A DNA stretch of 10,883 nucleotides, taken from contig DATCGY010000084.1 in assembly GCA_036508635.1 (NCBI GenBank), positions 1 through 10,883 of the forward strand, written 5' to 3'. A program made the position numbers and the translations under genes. Of this stretch, positions 1 through 6,873 are shown piece by piece. The notes beneath the pieces were generated by a model that was not told where the DNA came from, searched no databases, and saw only the letters and a list, made by a program, of their open reading frames with translations. Numbering within the stretch: position 1 is the stretch's first letter; each line of letters begins with the position of its first letter. Origin of the DNA: FEN-727 sp036508635 (lineage in GTDB: Bacteria; Actinomycetota; Geothermincolia; Fen-727; Anoxymicrobiaceae).

Positions 1-200
1 AGAGTTTTTCGCGCAAAGAGAAGAAGAGGCAGGCGAACTTCCTGCTTCCCGAGCAGCTCATTGACGAGCTGCGCACTCTCGTGCCCCCAAAGAAAAGGAG
101 CCTCGTGGTGGCAACCGCCCTCGCGAGAGAGCTCGAGAGGATCAAGGTCAACGCCGCACTTGGTGAATACTTCGGCGCATGGAAAGGGGCCGGCGCGTGA
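1..200 (+). CDS. Ribbon-helix-helix-like antitoxin, C-terminal part (partial at left edge)
   Basis: The third reading frame is open from the window edge to the TGA at 198-200 and encodes about 65 residues; the start lies outside the window. The visible protein contains NFLLPEQLIDELRTLVP, then KKRSLVVATALARELERIK, and ends in EYFGAWKGAGA. An LP-x-x-L-I-x-x-L strand/helix followed by a basic K-R-S and an A-x-x-x-E-L-x-R helix is the usual layout of small ribbon-helix-helix DNA-binding antitoxins, which bind their own promoter and neutralise the toxin made from the next gene. A PIN-domain gene follows after a short gap on the same strand, which supports a VapB-like role. The call rests on pattern and context: no full domain is visible, and a different small DNA-binding family is possible. 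Confidence 0.6.
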   Translation, partial: SFSRKEKKRQANFLLPEQLIDELRTLVPPKKRSLVVATALARELERIKVNAALGEYFGAWKGAGA

Positions 201-205
201 GGAAA

Positions 206-223
206 GGGTTGCAGGTGCAACCC
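206..223 (+). promoter_or_regulatory. Perfect 7-bp hairpin just upstream of the toxin SD
   Basis: GGGTTGC (206-212) and GCAACCC (217-223) are perfect inverted repeats around the tetraloop AGGT. The hairpin begins six bases after the antitoxin stop and ends two bases before the AAGGAGG SD sequence (226-232) of the PIN gene. In mRNA it could affect ribosome access to the toxin, serve as a processing site between the two messages, or be an operator-like palindrome. No T-run follows, so an intrinsic terminator is unlikely. The structure is seen directly; its function is inference. Confidence 0.45.
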
Positions 224-237
224 GCAAGGAGGCTCAA

Positions 238-621
238 ACGAAAGACTTCCTGGTGGAGAGCGACGTCATAATCGACTTCCTCAAGGGGGTCGAAGGTGCG
301 AAGTCCGCGCTCGAGCGGGCGGCGGACAGCGGCGTGCTCCGGGTCAGCGCCGTGAGTGCGGCAGAGGTCATGGCGGCCTCTTCCAGGTCCTCACAAGAAG
401 CTACCGGAAGCCTGCTCGGTTCGTTTGGGATAGTCCCTGTCGACAAGGAGGTGGCATTACTTGCTGGACTTCTCTTATCTGATGGCGCTCGAGACGGGTT
501 TGAGCTTGGCGATTGTATTGTTGCTGCTGCTTGCAGCAAGCTGGGAGCGGTTCTGGTAACCCGTGGCAAGCGCCGCTACCCTGAGATAGACCTGGAGCTT
601 CAGATCGCATCTTACGAGTAG
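238..621 (+). CDS. PIN-domain ribonuclease toxin (VapC-like), probable ACG start
   Basis: Counting the codon at 238 as residue 1, the protein has 127 residues, the normal length of a VapC toxin. These are metal-dependent RNases that cut tRNA, rRNA or mRNA when free of antitoxin. PIN landmarks are present in order: acidic D9 in FLVESDVIIDFL, E43 in SAAEVMA, D92 in FELGDCIVAAA, then LVTRGKRRYPEI in place of the usual LVT-x-N-x-x-x-F segment. The start is unusual. An ideal AAGGAGG (226-232) sits five bases before ACG at 238, where ATG is expected. In-frame alternatives are GTG at 253, which is 20 bases from the SD and would remove the first beta-strand, or TTG/GTG codons at 61, 160 and 163 inside the antitoxin gene, which add a tail unlike a PIN protein. 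The toxin may be poorly translated or silenced. The PIN assignment is strong; the start is uncertain. Confidence 0.8.
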   Translation, partial: TKDFLVESDVIIDFLKGVEGAKSALERAADSGVLRVSAVSAAEVMAASSRSSQEATGSLLGSFGIVPVDKEVALLAGLLLSDGARDGFELGDCIVAAACSKLGAVLVTRGKRRYPEIDLELQIASYE

Positions 622-640
622 CCGGGCTCAATCACGTATT

Positions 641-681
641 CCGGACAGCGCAGGGGCGCCCGGCGCGCCTGCGCTGTCCGG
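641..681. terminator. Strong GC-rich stem-loop after the toxin gene
   Basis: CCGGACAGCGCAGG (641-654) and CCTGCGCTGTCCGG (668-681) form a perfect 14-bp stem around a 13-base GC-rich loop. It begins 20 bases after the PIN stop codon. No T-run follows on either side, so it is not a classic intrinsic terminator. It may be a T-less terminator, an mRNA 3'-end stabiliser, or a palindromic protein-binding site. A solitary parA gene follows, so a partition-related site is conceivable, but only one copy is seen. Confidence 0.5.
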
Positions 682-748
682 ATTGCCGCTCTTCGGTCCC
701 ACCCACGGATACGGCTTCAATACAAACATCGGCGGATCGCCTCTGTTG

Positions 749-754
749 TATAAT
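749..754 (+). promoter_or_regulatory. Possible -10 box of the parA promoter
   Basis: TATAAT at 749-754 is an exact match to the sigma-70 -10 consensus. It lies 32 bases before the preferred TTG start at 787, leaving a leader of roughly 25 bases. No convincing TTGACA-like -35 is found at the usual spacing, and the extended -10 TGN is absent. It also argues against the upstream ATG at 754, which would begin at the last base of the -10 box. Confidence 0.35.
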
Positions 755-786
755 TGTCTCCCCGAACTCCGGTACGGGAGGTAACC

Positions 787-1560
787 TTGAAGCATCACGT
801 GATCTCGTTCGCGAACCAGAAAGGTGGTGTAGGTAAGACCACTACCTGCATCAACCTTGCCGGAGCGCTGTCGGAAAAAGGCAAGTCCGTTCTCCTCGTG
901 GATATTGATTACCAGAGCAATCTGACCATCGGGGTGGGCCCGGGGCTGACAAACGGAGAGAAGGGGATGGGCGAGCTGCTTCTTTTTCCCGAGGTTTCTT
1001 TTCGAGAGATAATCCATCCTTCCGCAATCCCCAACACCGATATTGCGCCGGCAAACCTCGACCTCTCCAAGGTGGATATCAACATAGATAAAAGGACCGA
1101 CAGACACCGCATACTCCACGATAAGCTGTACGAAGTCAAAGACAAATACGACTACGTTTTCATCGACTGTCCACCGGCGTTCAATCTCCTCACGGTCAAC
1201 GCGCTGTCCACGTCGGACGGGGTGATCATTCCCGTCCAGTGCTACCCGTACTCTATCGCGGGCCTGAACACGCTCCTCGAGATCATCGATGACATCCGCT
1301 ACGCTTACAACTTCGACCTCGAGATCGCGGGTATCGTCCCTACGGCTTACGAGACCAACACGCGCCTTGCCGCCGAAGTGCTCGCAGATCTACACGGACG
1401 CTATGGTCGCAAGGTCTTCGACACGATCATAAAGAAGAGCGTCAAAGTAGCCGAGGGCCCCATTCACCGCCAGCCGATGGTCATGTACGCCTCCACCCAC
1501 CCGGTTACCCAATCCTACCGTGATCTCGCGAGAGAATTCCTCGCCCGAGAAGGGGTCTGA
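787..1560 (+). CDS. ParA/Soj-family ATPase, solitary
   Basis: This 257-residue protein is a MinD/ParA-type P-loop ATPase, the family that positions chromosomes, plasmids or protein complexes by ATP-dependent dimerisation on DNA. It has the deviant Walker A KGGVGKTT at residues 12-19, a switch-like VLLVDIDYQSN at about 38-48, the Walker B YVFIDCPPAF, then LLTVNAL and IPVQCYPYSIAGL. Usual Soj proteins have D-x-D-P-Q and PVQCEYFAL at two of these places, so Tyr replaces Pro and Glu here. The C-terminal EGPIHRQPMVMYAS block matches the EAPSxGxPI region of the family. I chose TTG at 787 because GGGAGG (776-781) lies five bases before it and the family N-terminus (KHHVISFANQKGG) begins there; ATG at 754 lacks an SD. 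No parB follows: the next gene converges from the other strand. The family is sure; the cargo is unknown. Confidence 0.9.
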   Translation: MKHHVISFANQKGGVGKTTTCINLAGALSEKGKSVLLVDIDYQSNLTIGVGPGLTNGEKGMGELLLFPEVSFREIIHPSAIPNTDIAPANLDLSKVDINIDKRTDRHRILHDKLYEVKDKYDYVFIDCPPAFNLLTVNALSTSDGVIIPVQCYPYSIAGLNTLLEIIDDIRYAYNFDLEIAGIVPTAYETNTRLAAEVLADLHGRYGRKVFDTIIKKSVKVAEGPIHRQPMVMYASTHPVTQSYRDLAREFLAREGV

Positions 1561-1591
1561 CCTCCGGGGATATCGGTTGTCAGGGGAGGTC
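1559..1591. terminator. Inverted repeat between convergent parA and thiolase-like genes
   Basis: GACCTCC (1559-1565) and GGAGGTC (1585-1591) are perfect 7-base inverted repeats separated by 19 bases. The repeat overlaps both stop codons (parA TGA 1558-1560; thiolase-like TGA on the minus strand at 1580-1582). Its place between convergent genes fits a bidirectional terminator, but the loop is long and no T-run follows, so this is a weak call. Confidence 0.3.
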
Positions 1592-2734
1592 GGTGCCGAG
1601 GATCATGACGTTGGACCAGGCACAGCCTCCGTAGCCGGTGCAGATGGCTTTCTTGACGTCGGGGATCTGCCTGTCTTTGGCGCGGCCCATTACCTGCCAG
1701 GCGGCTTCTCCCACGCGGATCATCGCGGTCGCACCAATCGGGTTGGTCGCGATAACGCCACCGGATGGGTTGACCGGAAGGATGCCGTCCATATGGGTCG
1801 CTCCACTCTGAACGAGCCTGGGCGCCTGCCCCCTGTCGCAGAGCCAAAGTGAATCGAGCCACTTTACTCCGCAGGTCGAGCAGGGGCAGTAGAGCTCGGC
1901 GACGTCCAGCTCTTTGAGGGGGTTGGTTATGCCGGCGTACTTGTACGCTTCGAGGGAAGCGGACTCGAGGGTATGGAGCCTTGTCCACTCGAGGTCGCCC
2001 AGGTGAGTGAAGTCGTGGCGCACCACGGAGGCGTGTACCCATGCCGGCTGGGGAGCAAGCTTCTTGGCCTTCTCTTCCGATGCGAATATTACAGCGCATG
2101 CTCCGTCGGAGCGGGGGCACATATCCAGCAACTTGATCGGGTACGCGAGCATCGGCGAGTTGAGGACGTCGTCGACGGTCACGTGCATGCGATTGTGGGC
2201 GTACGGGTTGTTCAGCGCGTTGCAGCGGTCGCGGGCGGCGACTATTGCGGCGTCTTCCTCGGTCGCCCCGTAAGCGGCCATGTACATGGAGTATTCGGTG
2301 GCCAGCGGCCCGATGGCCCCGGCGAACGCGTCGCGCTCGAGCACAGGGTGTGCGCAGGTCGCGATTGCGCCGGTGGTGTCAGACTCGGAGTTCTTCTCCC
2401 AGCCGACGGCCATGATGGTGTCAAACAGGCCTGAAGCGGCGTGGTAATAAGCAGCGGCCGCAACGGTGTTGCCGGTGGTACCGCCGGTGGTCAGCTTGAA
2501 GACCGGCTTCATGCACGAGCCGAGCCCGTCGGTCGCCCATGCGTCGACGTAGTTGATGTTCTCGAAATGGTCCATGTTCCCGATGACAAAAGCATCGACA
2601 TCGGCGATGGCCATGTCCGCGTCATCCAGTGCCCTTGAAACAGCTTCCGCGATGAGCTCGACACCAGAGGCGTCGAGGCGATTTGAGGCATGATATGTCT
2701 GGCCGACTCCAACTATTCCAACTCGCCTTCCCAT
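1580..2734 (-). CDS. SCP2-thiolase-like protein with altered active site
   Basis: This 384-residue thiolase-fold protein resembles the SCP2/lipid-transfer branch, which makes or cleaves carbon-carbon bonds in acyl-CoA esters. The N-terminal half starts RRVGIVGVGQTYHASNR and has FKLTTGGTTGNTVAAA at 79-94 followed by AASGLFD. The C-terminal half has VAELYCPCSTCGVKW (278-292), NPSGGVIATNPIGATAMIRV (322-341) and AICTGYGGCAWSNVMIL (363-379). By family alignment the nucleophilic Cys should be at about residue 85, where Gly stands, and the His of GHPxGA is Asn331. A Cys near the C-terminus (365) remains where the second thiolase Cys would be, and C283/C285/C288 form a cluster. Ordinary Claisen thiolysis therefore looks unlikely. 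Thiolase-fold proteins without the Cys are known to act as aldolases (Ltp2 in sterol side-chain breakdown). ATG at 2734 follows GGAGAG (2741-2746). It is the last gene of the minus-strand block. No DUF35 OB-fold partner is visible in the window. Confidence 0.8.
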   Translation of the reverse strand: MGRRVGIVGVGQTYHASNRLDASGVELIAEAVSRALDDADMAIADVDAFVIGNMDHFENINYVDAWATDGLGSCMKPVFKLTTGGTTGNTVAAAAYYHAASGLFDTIMAVGWEKNSESDTTGAIATCAHPVLERDAFAGAIGPLATEYSMYMAAYGATEEDAAIVAARDRCNALNNPYAHNRMHVTVDDVLNSPMLAYPIKLLDMCPRSDGACAVIFASEEKAKKLAPQPAWVHASVVRHDFTHLGDLEWTRLHTLESASLEAYKYAGITNPLKELDVAELYCPCSTCGVKWLDSLWLCDRGQAPRLVQSGATHMDGILPVNPSGGVIATNPIGATAMIRVGEAAWQVMGRAKDRQIPDVKKAICTGYGGCAWSNVMILGTDLP

Positions 2735-2870
2735 TACTCACTCTCCATTATGTCCAGTAATTAAGCCAAAGCAGTCTTGTGTAATGACAGGTTATTCTCA
2801 CAGATTCCGGTACTCGTGTCGAGCGGTGAAGCCGTGCTTTGAGGCTGACGATGGAAGCCGGAGTCACACA
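2735..2870. other. 136-base gap between desaturase-like and thiolase-like genes
   Basis: This is the AT-richer stretch upstream of the thiolase-like gene. I see no open frame with an SD, no strong stem-loop and no convincing promoter pair, although AT-rich patches near 2745-2765 could hold one. The thiolase-like gene may be co-transcribed from upstream or have its own weak promoter. Confidence 0.4.
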
Positions 2871-4400
2871 TCACCAGTTGTGGTCTCTGACCATGCACGC
2901 CGTCGCGTTTATCCCCGACATCATGACCAGTGGAACGCCACCGCCAGGGTTTGTGCTCGCCCCCGCCAGGTATAGGTTCTTGATGATGGGAGAGCGCCAG
3001 GAAGGCCTGAACGGACCCAGGTTCGGGACGCTCATCTCCAGCCCGTAGATCGAGCCCTCGGGTAGCAGCAGCTCGCGCTCGAAATCGAGCGGCGTTCGCA
3101 TGTCCTGGTCCTGGACCATGCCCCTGAAGCCGGGCAACAAGGTACGGTCGAGGTGCCTTGCGACTTCCTCGATAAACGCGGGTTTGAGCTCGTCCCACGA
3201 TTTGTATTTCAGGTGATAGGGACCGCAGGACAGAAGGCCGAGCGAGAACTTGCCGGGCGGTGCCAGGTCGGGGTCGGTGACGCTGGGGCAGATGAGGCCG
3301 TAAGGGGTATCCTCGATGGTCGGCATGAGACCCGCGCCGTAGTACTCGTCCCAGTAAGCGTTGAGCTGTTCTGGTGGAGGGACCATCACGGTGAAATGGC
3401 AGCGTATCGGGTCCGGCTTTTGCGAAAGTCCGAAGTAAGTCATCGGCGCCGGAATGGACAGCGTATAACCCTCGATGGCGTTCGCGAAGCGGCGGGGGAG
3501 GTTCTCGCGGCCTACCAGGTCGATGTACGTCGGTATTGCACTCGCGTTTGAGAGTACCACCCGGGCCGGGATGGTCTCTCCATCCGCGGTTTCGACGCCC
3601 ACCGCGCGCCCCCTCTCAATGACTATGCGGGACACGAGCGTGTTCATACGGATCTCGGCGCCGTTCTCCGTGGCGATTCGACAGAGCGCCGCCGGGACCG
3701 CGCCCATCCCGCCCTTCGGATACCAGTACCCCTCGTGGGAGAGGTAGCTCATGACCGCGAAGATACCGTTGATACGGTCCGCGGGTATTCCGGCGAACAG
3801 GTTCTCGAACGAGACGATAGTGAGCGCCCTGTGGTCTTTCATGTAGCGGCGGTTGACGGCGTCCTGGTTCGTCGTCGCGACGCTCAAAAGGGCCGGTATC
3901 GCCCTCATCAGCTTGAGGCTGGCAAACGTCTTGACGAGGTGTGCGGGGGTGCCGAACTTCTCGAGAGGCGGGAAAGGCTGGTCAACCAGGACTTGAGCCG
4001 CGTCCCAGATCTTGCCCATATCCCTGCAGAACGCCAGCCAGCCCTGCCGGTCTCCGGGAGCGAAACGAGCGATGACATCCGCGCACTCGTTGGGGTCCAT
4101 TGGCAGTAGCACGCTGGAGCCGTCGTTGAAGCGCATATCGTAGACGGGGTCCAGCATCTGCATCTCGATATAGTCCTCGAAGCGCAGGCCCATCATCTCG
4201 AAGAAGCGCTCGTACAACTCCCTGTAGAGGATGAAGATGGCGCCGACGTCGAACTTGTGCCCGTTCAGGTCGTATGTCGCGCAGCAGCCCCCGAGGCGGC
4301 CGCTCTGCTCGAGGACGAGCACTTTCTTTCCGCGGCTCGACAGCAGATCGGCGCATGTGAGCCCACCGATGCCTGACCCGATGACGACCACGTCGTACAT
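2871..4400 (-). CDS. Phytoene desaturase/CrtI-like FAD-dependent oxidoreductase
   Basis: This 509-residue protein has the size and both ends of the CrtI/carotenoid isomerase/retinol saturase family, which desaturates, isomerises or saturates polyene or isoprenoid chains using FAD. The N-terminus YDVVVIGSGIGGLTCADLL holds the Rossmann GxGxxG (8-13). E31 ends the second beta-strand to bind the ADP ribose, and GRLGGCC (34-40) completes the FAD fold. The C-terminus NLYLAGASTNPGGGVPLVMM matches the family's G-x-x-T-x-P-G-G-G-I/V-P block. YWYPKGGMGAVPAALCRIA in the middle is the usual substrate-domain segment. ATG at 4400 is preceded by ACCTCC on the plus strand (GGAGGT in mRNA, 4405-4410), four bases away. 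It lies 72 bases after the preceding flavoprotein gene. No phytoene synthase or other carotenoid gene is in view, so carotenoid synthesis is not supported by context; the substrate is unknown. Confidence 0.88.
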   Translation of the reverse strand: MYDVVVIGSGIGGLTCADLLSSRGKKVLVLEQSGRLGGCCATYDLNGHKFDVGAIFILYRELYERFFEMMGLRFEDYIEMQMLDPVYDMRFNDGSSVLLPMDPNECADVIARFAPGDRQGWLAFCRDMGKIWDAAQVLVDQPFPPLEKFGTPAHLVKTFASLKLMRAIPALLSVATTNQDAVNRRYMKDHRALTIVSFENLFAGIPADRINGIFAVMSYLSHEGYWYPKGGMGAVPAALCRIATENGAEIRMNTLVSRIVIERGRAVGVETADGETIPARVVLSNASAIPTYIDLVGRENLPRRFANAIEGYTLSIPAPMTYFGLSQKPDPIRCHFTVMVPPPEQLNAYWDEYYGAGLMPTIEDTPYGLICPSVTDPDLAPPGKFSLGLLSCGPYHLKYKSWDELKPAFIEEVARHLDRTLLPGFRGMVQDQDMRTPLDFERELLLPEGSIYGLEMSVPNLGPFRPSWRSPIIKNLYLAGASTNPGGGVPLVMMSGINATACMVRDHNW

Positions 4401-4472
4401 GCTGACCTCCCGGTGCGATCATCTGTAGTATGGTCCGGGTCCACATCGAGACCCGGATCACGCCGAAAACAA

Positions 4473-5537
4473 TTATTGAGCGACGCGCCAACCAGGGGTG
4501 AGTTGAGTCGCAAGCAGCATTCCCAGCCCCTCTACCTTCGGCATCACCGTCAGGCCCACGCGCGTGGCGGGCTTCTTGATGCCGTCAGGGACATGGTTGA
4601 AGACGCGTTTCGCGGCGTAGGACGGGTAGAAAGTCATTATCGCTTTCCTGAAAGCCTTCAGGGCCTCTTCCTTGTTGTCTATCGCCATCGCGGCAATGCG
4701 GCCGGACACGAGCGCGCCCAGCATTCCGTAGAAGAGGAACGGGTCTATGACGCCGGCCAGCGTACCGGCTAGTATCTTGTCGCCCTGGAAGAGCCGGGGG
4801 TTCCTGATGCTGCCCACTGGGCAGGCCAGGCCCTCGAGGTCGTGCCACTCCTGGAACTCGACACCCTCTATGTCGAAAAGCATCTGCGTATACTTCTTCT
4901 TGGCGTCGTCTTTCAGCGGTTTGTCCCTCTGGAAAAGAAGGGCGAAGCAGACGCCGTTGATCGTACAGTTGAATGCATAGTCAGTGCTCCAGTCGTCGAG
5001 CCACATCGAGACGGTCGTCTTGTCGTGCGGGACCGTTCCCCTGGCGAACCAGAAGTAGAGCGGTGCGTAAGGCACGTCCAGCGCCCGGTAAGACTCGATC
5101 TGGAGCCCGGTCGCCACGATTGTGTTCGGCGGAAGTTGCGCGAAATCGCTCCTGGTGAGCACCGGCTGGTCGTACTTGATCTCAACGCCGAGAGATTCGG
5201 CTTCGTTCATCAGCATGGTGTCGATCGAGGTGGAACGAGCGCCGCGCTCGACCATGTAGAGCTTGATCTTCGCCTTCCCGGGTATTGCAAACTGCTTGCC
5301 GTAGGAGTAGACGTACGATTCCTCGATCACCTTGGCCGAGGGAGCGAGGTCGACCCCCGTCCAACGTTTCAAGGCGTCGAGGTCGAACCAGCTTCCCGCC
5401 GGGTCTGGCCGGAAGATGCCCCAGCCTCCAATGCGGCTCTCGCGCTCGAGCATGGTCACCTTGTGATCTTTGCGCGCCAGGTTGATCGCCGCTATCAGGC
5501 CGGAGAGCCCTGCTCCTACTATTGTTACTTCCGCCAT
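4473..5537 (-). CDS. FAD-dependent oxidoreductase, geranylgeranyl reductase-like (paralogue C)
   Basis: The 354-residue protein begins AEVTIVGAGLSGLIAAINLA, a Rossmann FAD-binding motif with GxGxxG at 8-13 and the ADP-ribose Glu at 31. ERGARSTSIDTMLMNEA near residues 97-113 matches the R-x-x-x-D helix region of the geranylgeranyl reductase/FAD monooxygenase fold. GDKILAGTLAGVIDPFLFYG with GALVSGRIAAMA is the C-terminal FAD-contacting block. No membrane segment or Fe-S motif is visible. The family reduces or oxidises lipid double bonds, but this branch is not one I can name. It is about two-thirds identical by eye to the preceding gene (5764-6834), a tandem duplicate. ATG at 5537 is preceded by GGGGGG in mRNA (5545-5550). 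A 226-base gap with a hairpin separates it from that gene, so the two may differ in expression. Confidence 0.83.
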   Translation of the reverse strand: MAEVTIVGAGLSGLIAAINLARKDHKVTMLERESRIGGWGIFRPDPAGSWFDLDALKRWTGVDLAPSAKVIEESYVYSYGKQFAIPGKAKIKLYMVERGARSTSIDTMLMNEAESLGVEIKYDQPVLTRSDFAQLPPNTIVATGLQIESYRALDVPYAPLYFWFARGTVPHDKTTVSMWLDDWSTDYAFNCTINGVCFALLFQRDKPLKDDAKKKYTQMLFDIEGVEFQEWHDLEGLACPVGSIRNPRLFQGDKILAGTLAGVIDPFLFYGMLGALVSGRIAAMAIDNKEEALKAFRKAIMTFYPSYAAKRVFNHVPDGIKKPATRVGLTVMPKVEGLGMLLATQLTPGWRVAQ

Positions 5538-5763
5538 CCAACATCCCCCCTGATCATCCGTCTTGGTCCGAGCAACGACTAACGCTCAGTGGGTCTTAGA
5601 ATCCGCTAGGTCGCAACTGCTTGAATTCCTGAAGTGGGTTTGCCTGGATGATTCGGCGAGTTCAGCGGCCATTCAGTGGACCCTTCCACTCAAGCCATCC
5701 CGTCGGGTATCGACCGGGGGGCCGGAATCGGTCCGACCCCCGGTCTCAATACAACGTCCGTTC
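5538..5763. other. 226-base gap between the two close paralogues, with small stem-loops
   Basis: No reading frame with an SD is seen on the minus strand (an ATG near 5693 meets TGA two codons later), and the plus-strand frame across it has no family resemblance. Besides the larger hairpin at 5712-5745, AGTGGA (5675-5680) and TCCACT (5685-5690) form a 6-bp hairpin with loop CCCT. The segment is the longest gap in the minus-strand block and could hold an internal promoter, though I found no clear -10/-35 pair. Confidence 0.4.
5712..5745 (-). terminator. GC-rich stem-loop after paralogue B
   Basis: GACCGGGGG (5712-5720) pairs with CCCCCGGTC (5737-5745). Inside the loop CGGA (5723-5726) can pair with TCCG (5732-5735), lengthening the hairpin. 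It starts 19 bases beyond the stop codon of the gene at 5764. No T-run follows, so it may attenuate or process the message rather than end it, which would lower expression of the downstream genes. Confidence 0.45.
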
Positions 5764-6834
5764 TTACTGGCTGACTTTCCAGCCCGGCGTGAAATTGGCC
5801 AGGCGGGTCAGCCCCATCTCCTCCATCGCCGGTATCGCCGCGGCTCTCATGCCCATGCGGACCGCCGGCTTCCTGAGCGCGTGAGGAACCTTGTTGAAGG
5901 CTCGCTTGGCTATGTATGAAGGGTAGAAGGTCCGGGTCGCAGCCTTGAAAGCGTCGAACGCCTCGCCCTTGTCCTCGACGGCCATCGCGGCGATCTTGCC
6001 GGAGACCAGCGCCCCGAGCATCCCGAAGAACAGGAACGGGTCGATCACACCGGCTAGAGTGCCGGCGAATATCTTATCGCCCTGGAACAGGCGGGGGTTC
6101 CTGATGCTTCCGACGGGGCAGGCGCCTCCCTCGAGGTCGTCCCAGCCGTTGATCTCCACGCCCTCCTTCTCGAAGAGCAGCTGCTCGTACTTCTTCTTGC
6201 CGTCCTTGTGCAGGGGTATTCGCCTCTGGAAGAGGAGGGCGAAGATCACGCCGTTTATCGTGCAGTTGAACGCGTAGTCTTGTGTGAAGTCGTCGAGCCA
6301 CAGGGAGACGGTGGTTTTGTCGTGCGGGACCGTCCCCTTCGCGAACCAGCCGTAGAGCGACTCGTACGGGATGTTGAGCGCCTCGTAGGGCTCGACCTGC
6401 AGGCCCGTGGCGACAATGGTGTTGGGCGGAAGCTTCGCGAAATCGCCCTGTGTCAGCACCTTGTGGTTGTACTCGATCTCAACCCCGTGCGAGAGCGCTT
6501 CGTTCGTCAGCAGGGTGTCCAGCGAGGTCGACCGCGCCCCGCGCTCAACCATGTACAGCTTCACGGATGATTTCATCGGCAGGGTAACCTGCTTGCCGTA
6601 TGCGTAGGCATAGGACGTGTCTATCAGTTTCACCGCCGGTTCGATATCGACGCCGGTCCAGCGTTTGAGCGCCGGGACGTCAAACCAGCTTCCAGCCGGG
6701 TCCGGGCGGAAGATGGGCAGCCCGCCGGGGCGCGCTTCTCCTTCGAGTATCGTGACCTTGTGGTCTTTCTTGGCGAGATTGATAGCCGCTATGAGACCGG
6801 ATATCCCACCGCCTACGATTGTTACTTCTGCCAT
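5764..6834 (-). CDS. FAD-dependent oxidoreductase, geranylgeranyl reductase-like (paralogue B)
   Basis: This 356-residue protein is the close twin of the next gene downstream: the same AEVTIVGGGISGLIAAINLA start with GxGxxG at 8-13 and Glu31, the same FRPDPAGSWFD near residue 43, YMVERGARSTSLDTLL, LPPNTIVATGLQ, HDKTTVSLWLDDF, ACPVGSIRNPRLFQGDKI and the ending TPGWKVSQ. The invariant Cys in ACPVGS sits before the FAD-contacting GDK-x-x-AGT block and could face the flavin. The twins differ mainly in the last 40 residues and at residues 36-41. No transmembrane helix is evident. ATG at 6834 has the SD GAGGGGG (plus-strand 6843-6849) and lies 39 bases after paralogue A, so the two are surely co-transcribed. 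The fold is sure; the reaction is not. Reduction of an isoprenoid or other lipid double bond is the family guess. Confidence 0.84.
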   Translation of the reverse strand: MAEVTIVGGGISGLIAAINLAKKDHKVTILEGEARPGGLPIFRPDPAGSWFDVPALKRWTGVDIEPAVKLIDTSYAYAYGKQVTLPMKSSVKLYMVERGARSTSLDTLLTNEALSHGVEIEYNHKVLTQGDFAKLPPNTIVATGLQVEPYEALNIPYESLYGWFAKGTVPHDKTTVSLWLDDFTQDYAFNCTINGVIFALLFQRRIPLHKDGKKKYEQLLFEKEGVEINGWDDLEGGACPVGSIRNPRLFQGDKIFAGTLAGVIDPFLFFGMLGALVSGKIAAMAVEDKGEAFDAFKAATRTFYPSYIAKRAFNKVPHALRKPAVRMGMRAAAIPAMEEMGLTRLANFTPGWKVSQ

Positions 6835-6873
6835 CTGCGTGTCCCCCTCGTATCGTCTCTGACGTAAGCGCCC

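Noticed and set aside
61..237. Upstream TTG start of the PIN frame at 61
   Set aside because: The peptide from it lies out of frame inside the antitoxin gene, is rich in Ser/Arg/Pro and has no SD. The PIN fold begins at about 241.
754..786. ATG at 754 as parA start
   Set aside because: It overlaps the TATAAT box and has no SD. TTG at 787 has GGGAGG at the right distance and matches the family N-terminus.
1515..2120. 201-residue minus-strand frame over the thiolase-like gene
   Set aside because: It is Arg/Pro-rich and overlaps the thiolase fold frame, which has matching family motifs from end to end.
2871..4400. Carotenoid biosynthesis locus
   Set aside because: The CrtI-like protein alone would allow it, but no phytoene synthase, cyclase or prenyl-transferase gene lies nearby, and the GGR-like and thiolase-like neighbours do not fit.
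5563..5919. Plus-strand frame of 118 codons over the paralogue B end and the gap
   Set aside because: Its second half is antisense to a well-supported gene and its composition is typical of a shadow frame, with no SD or motif.
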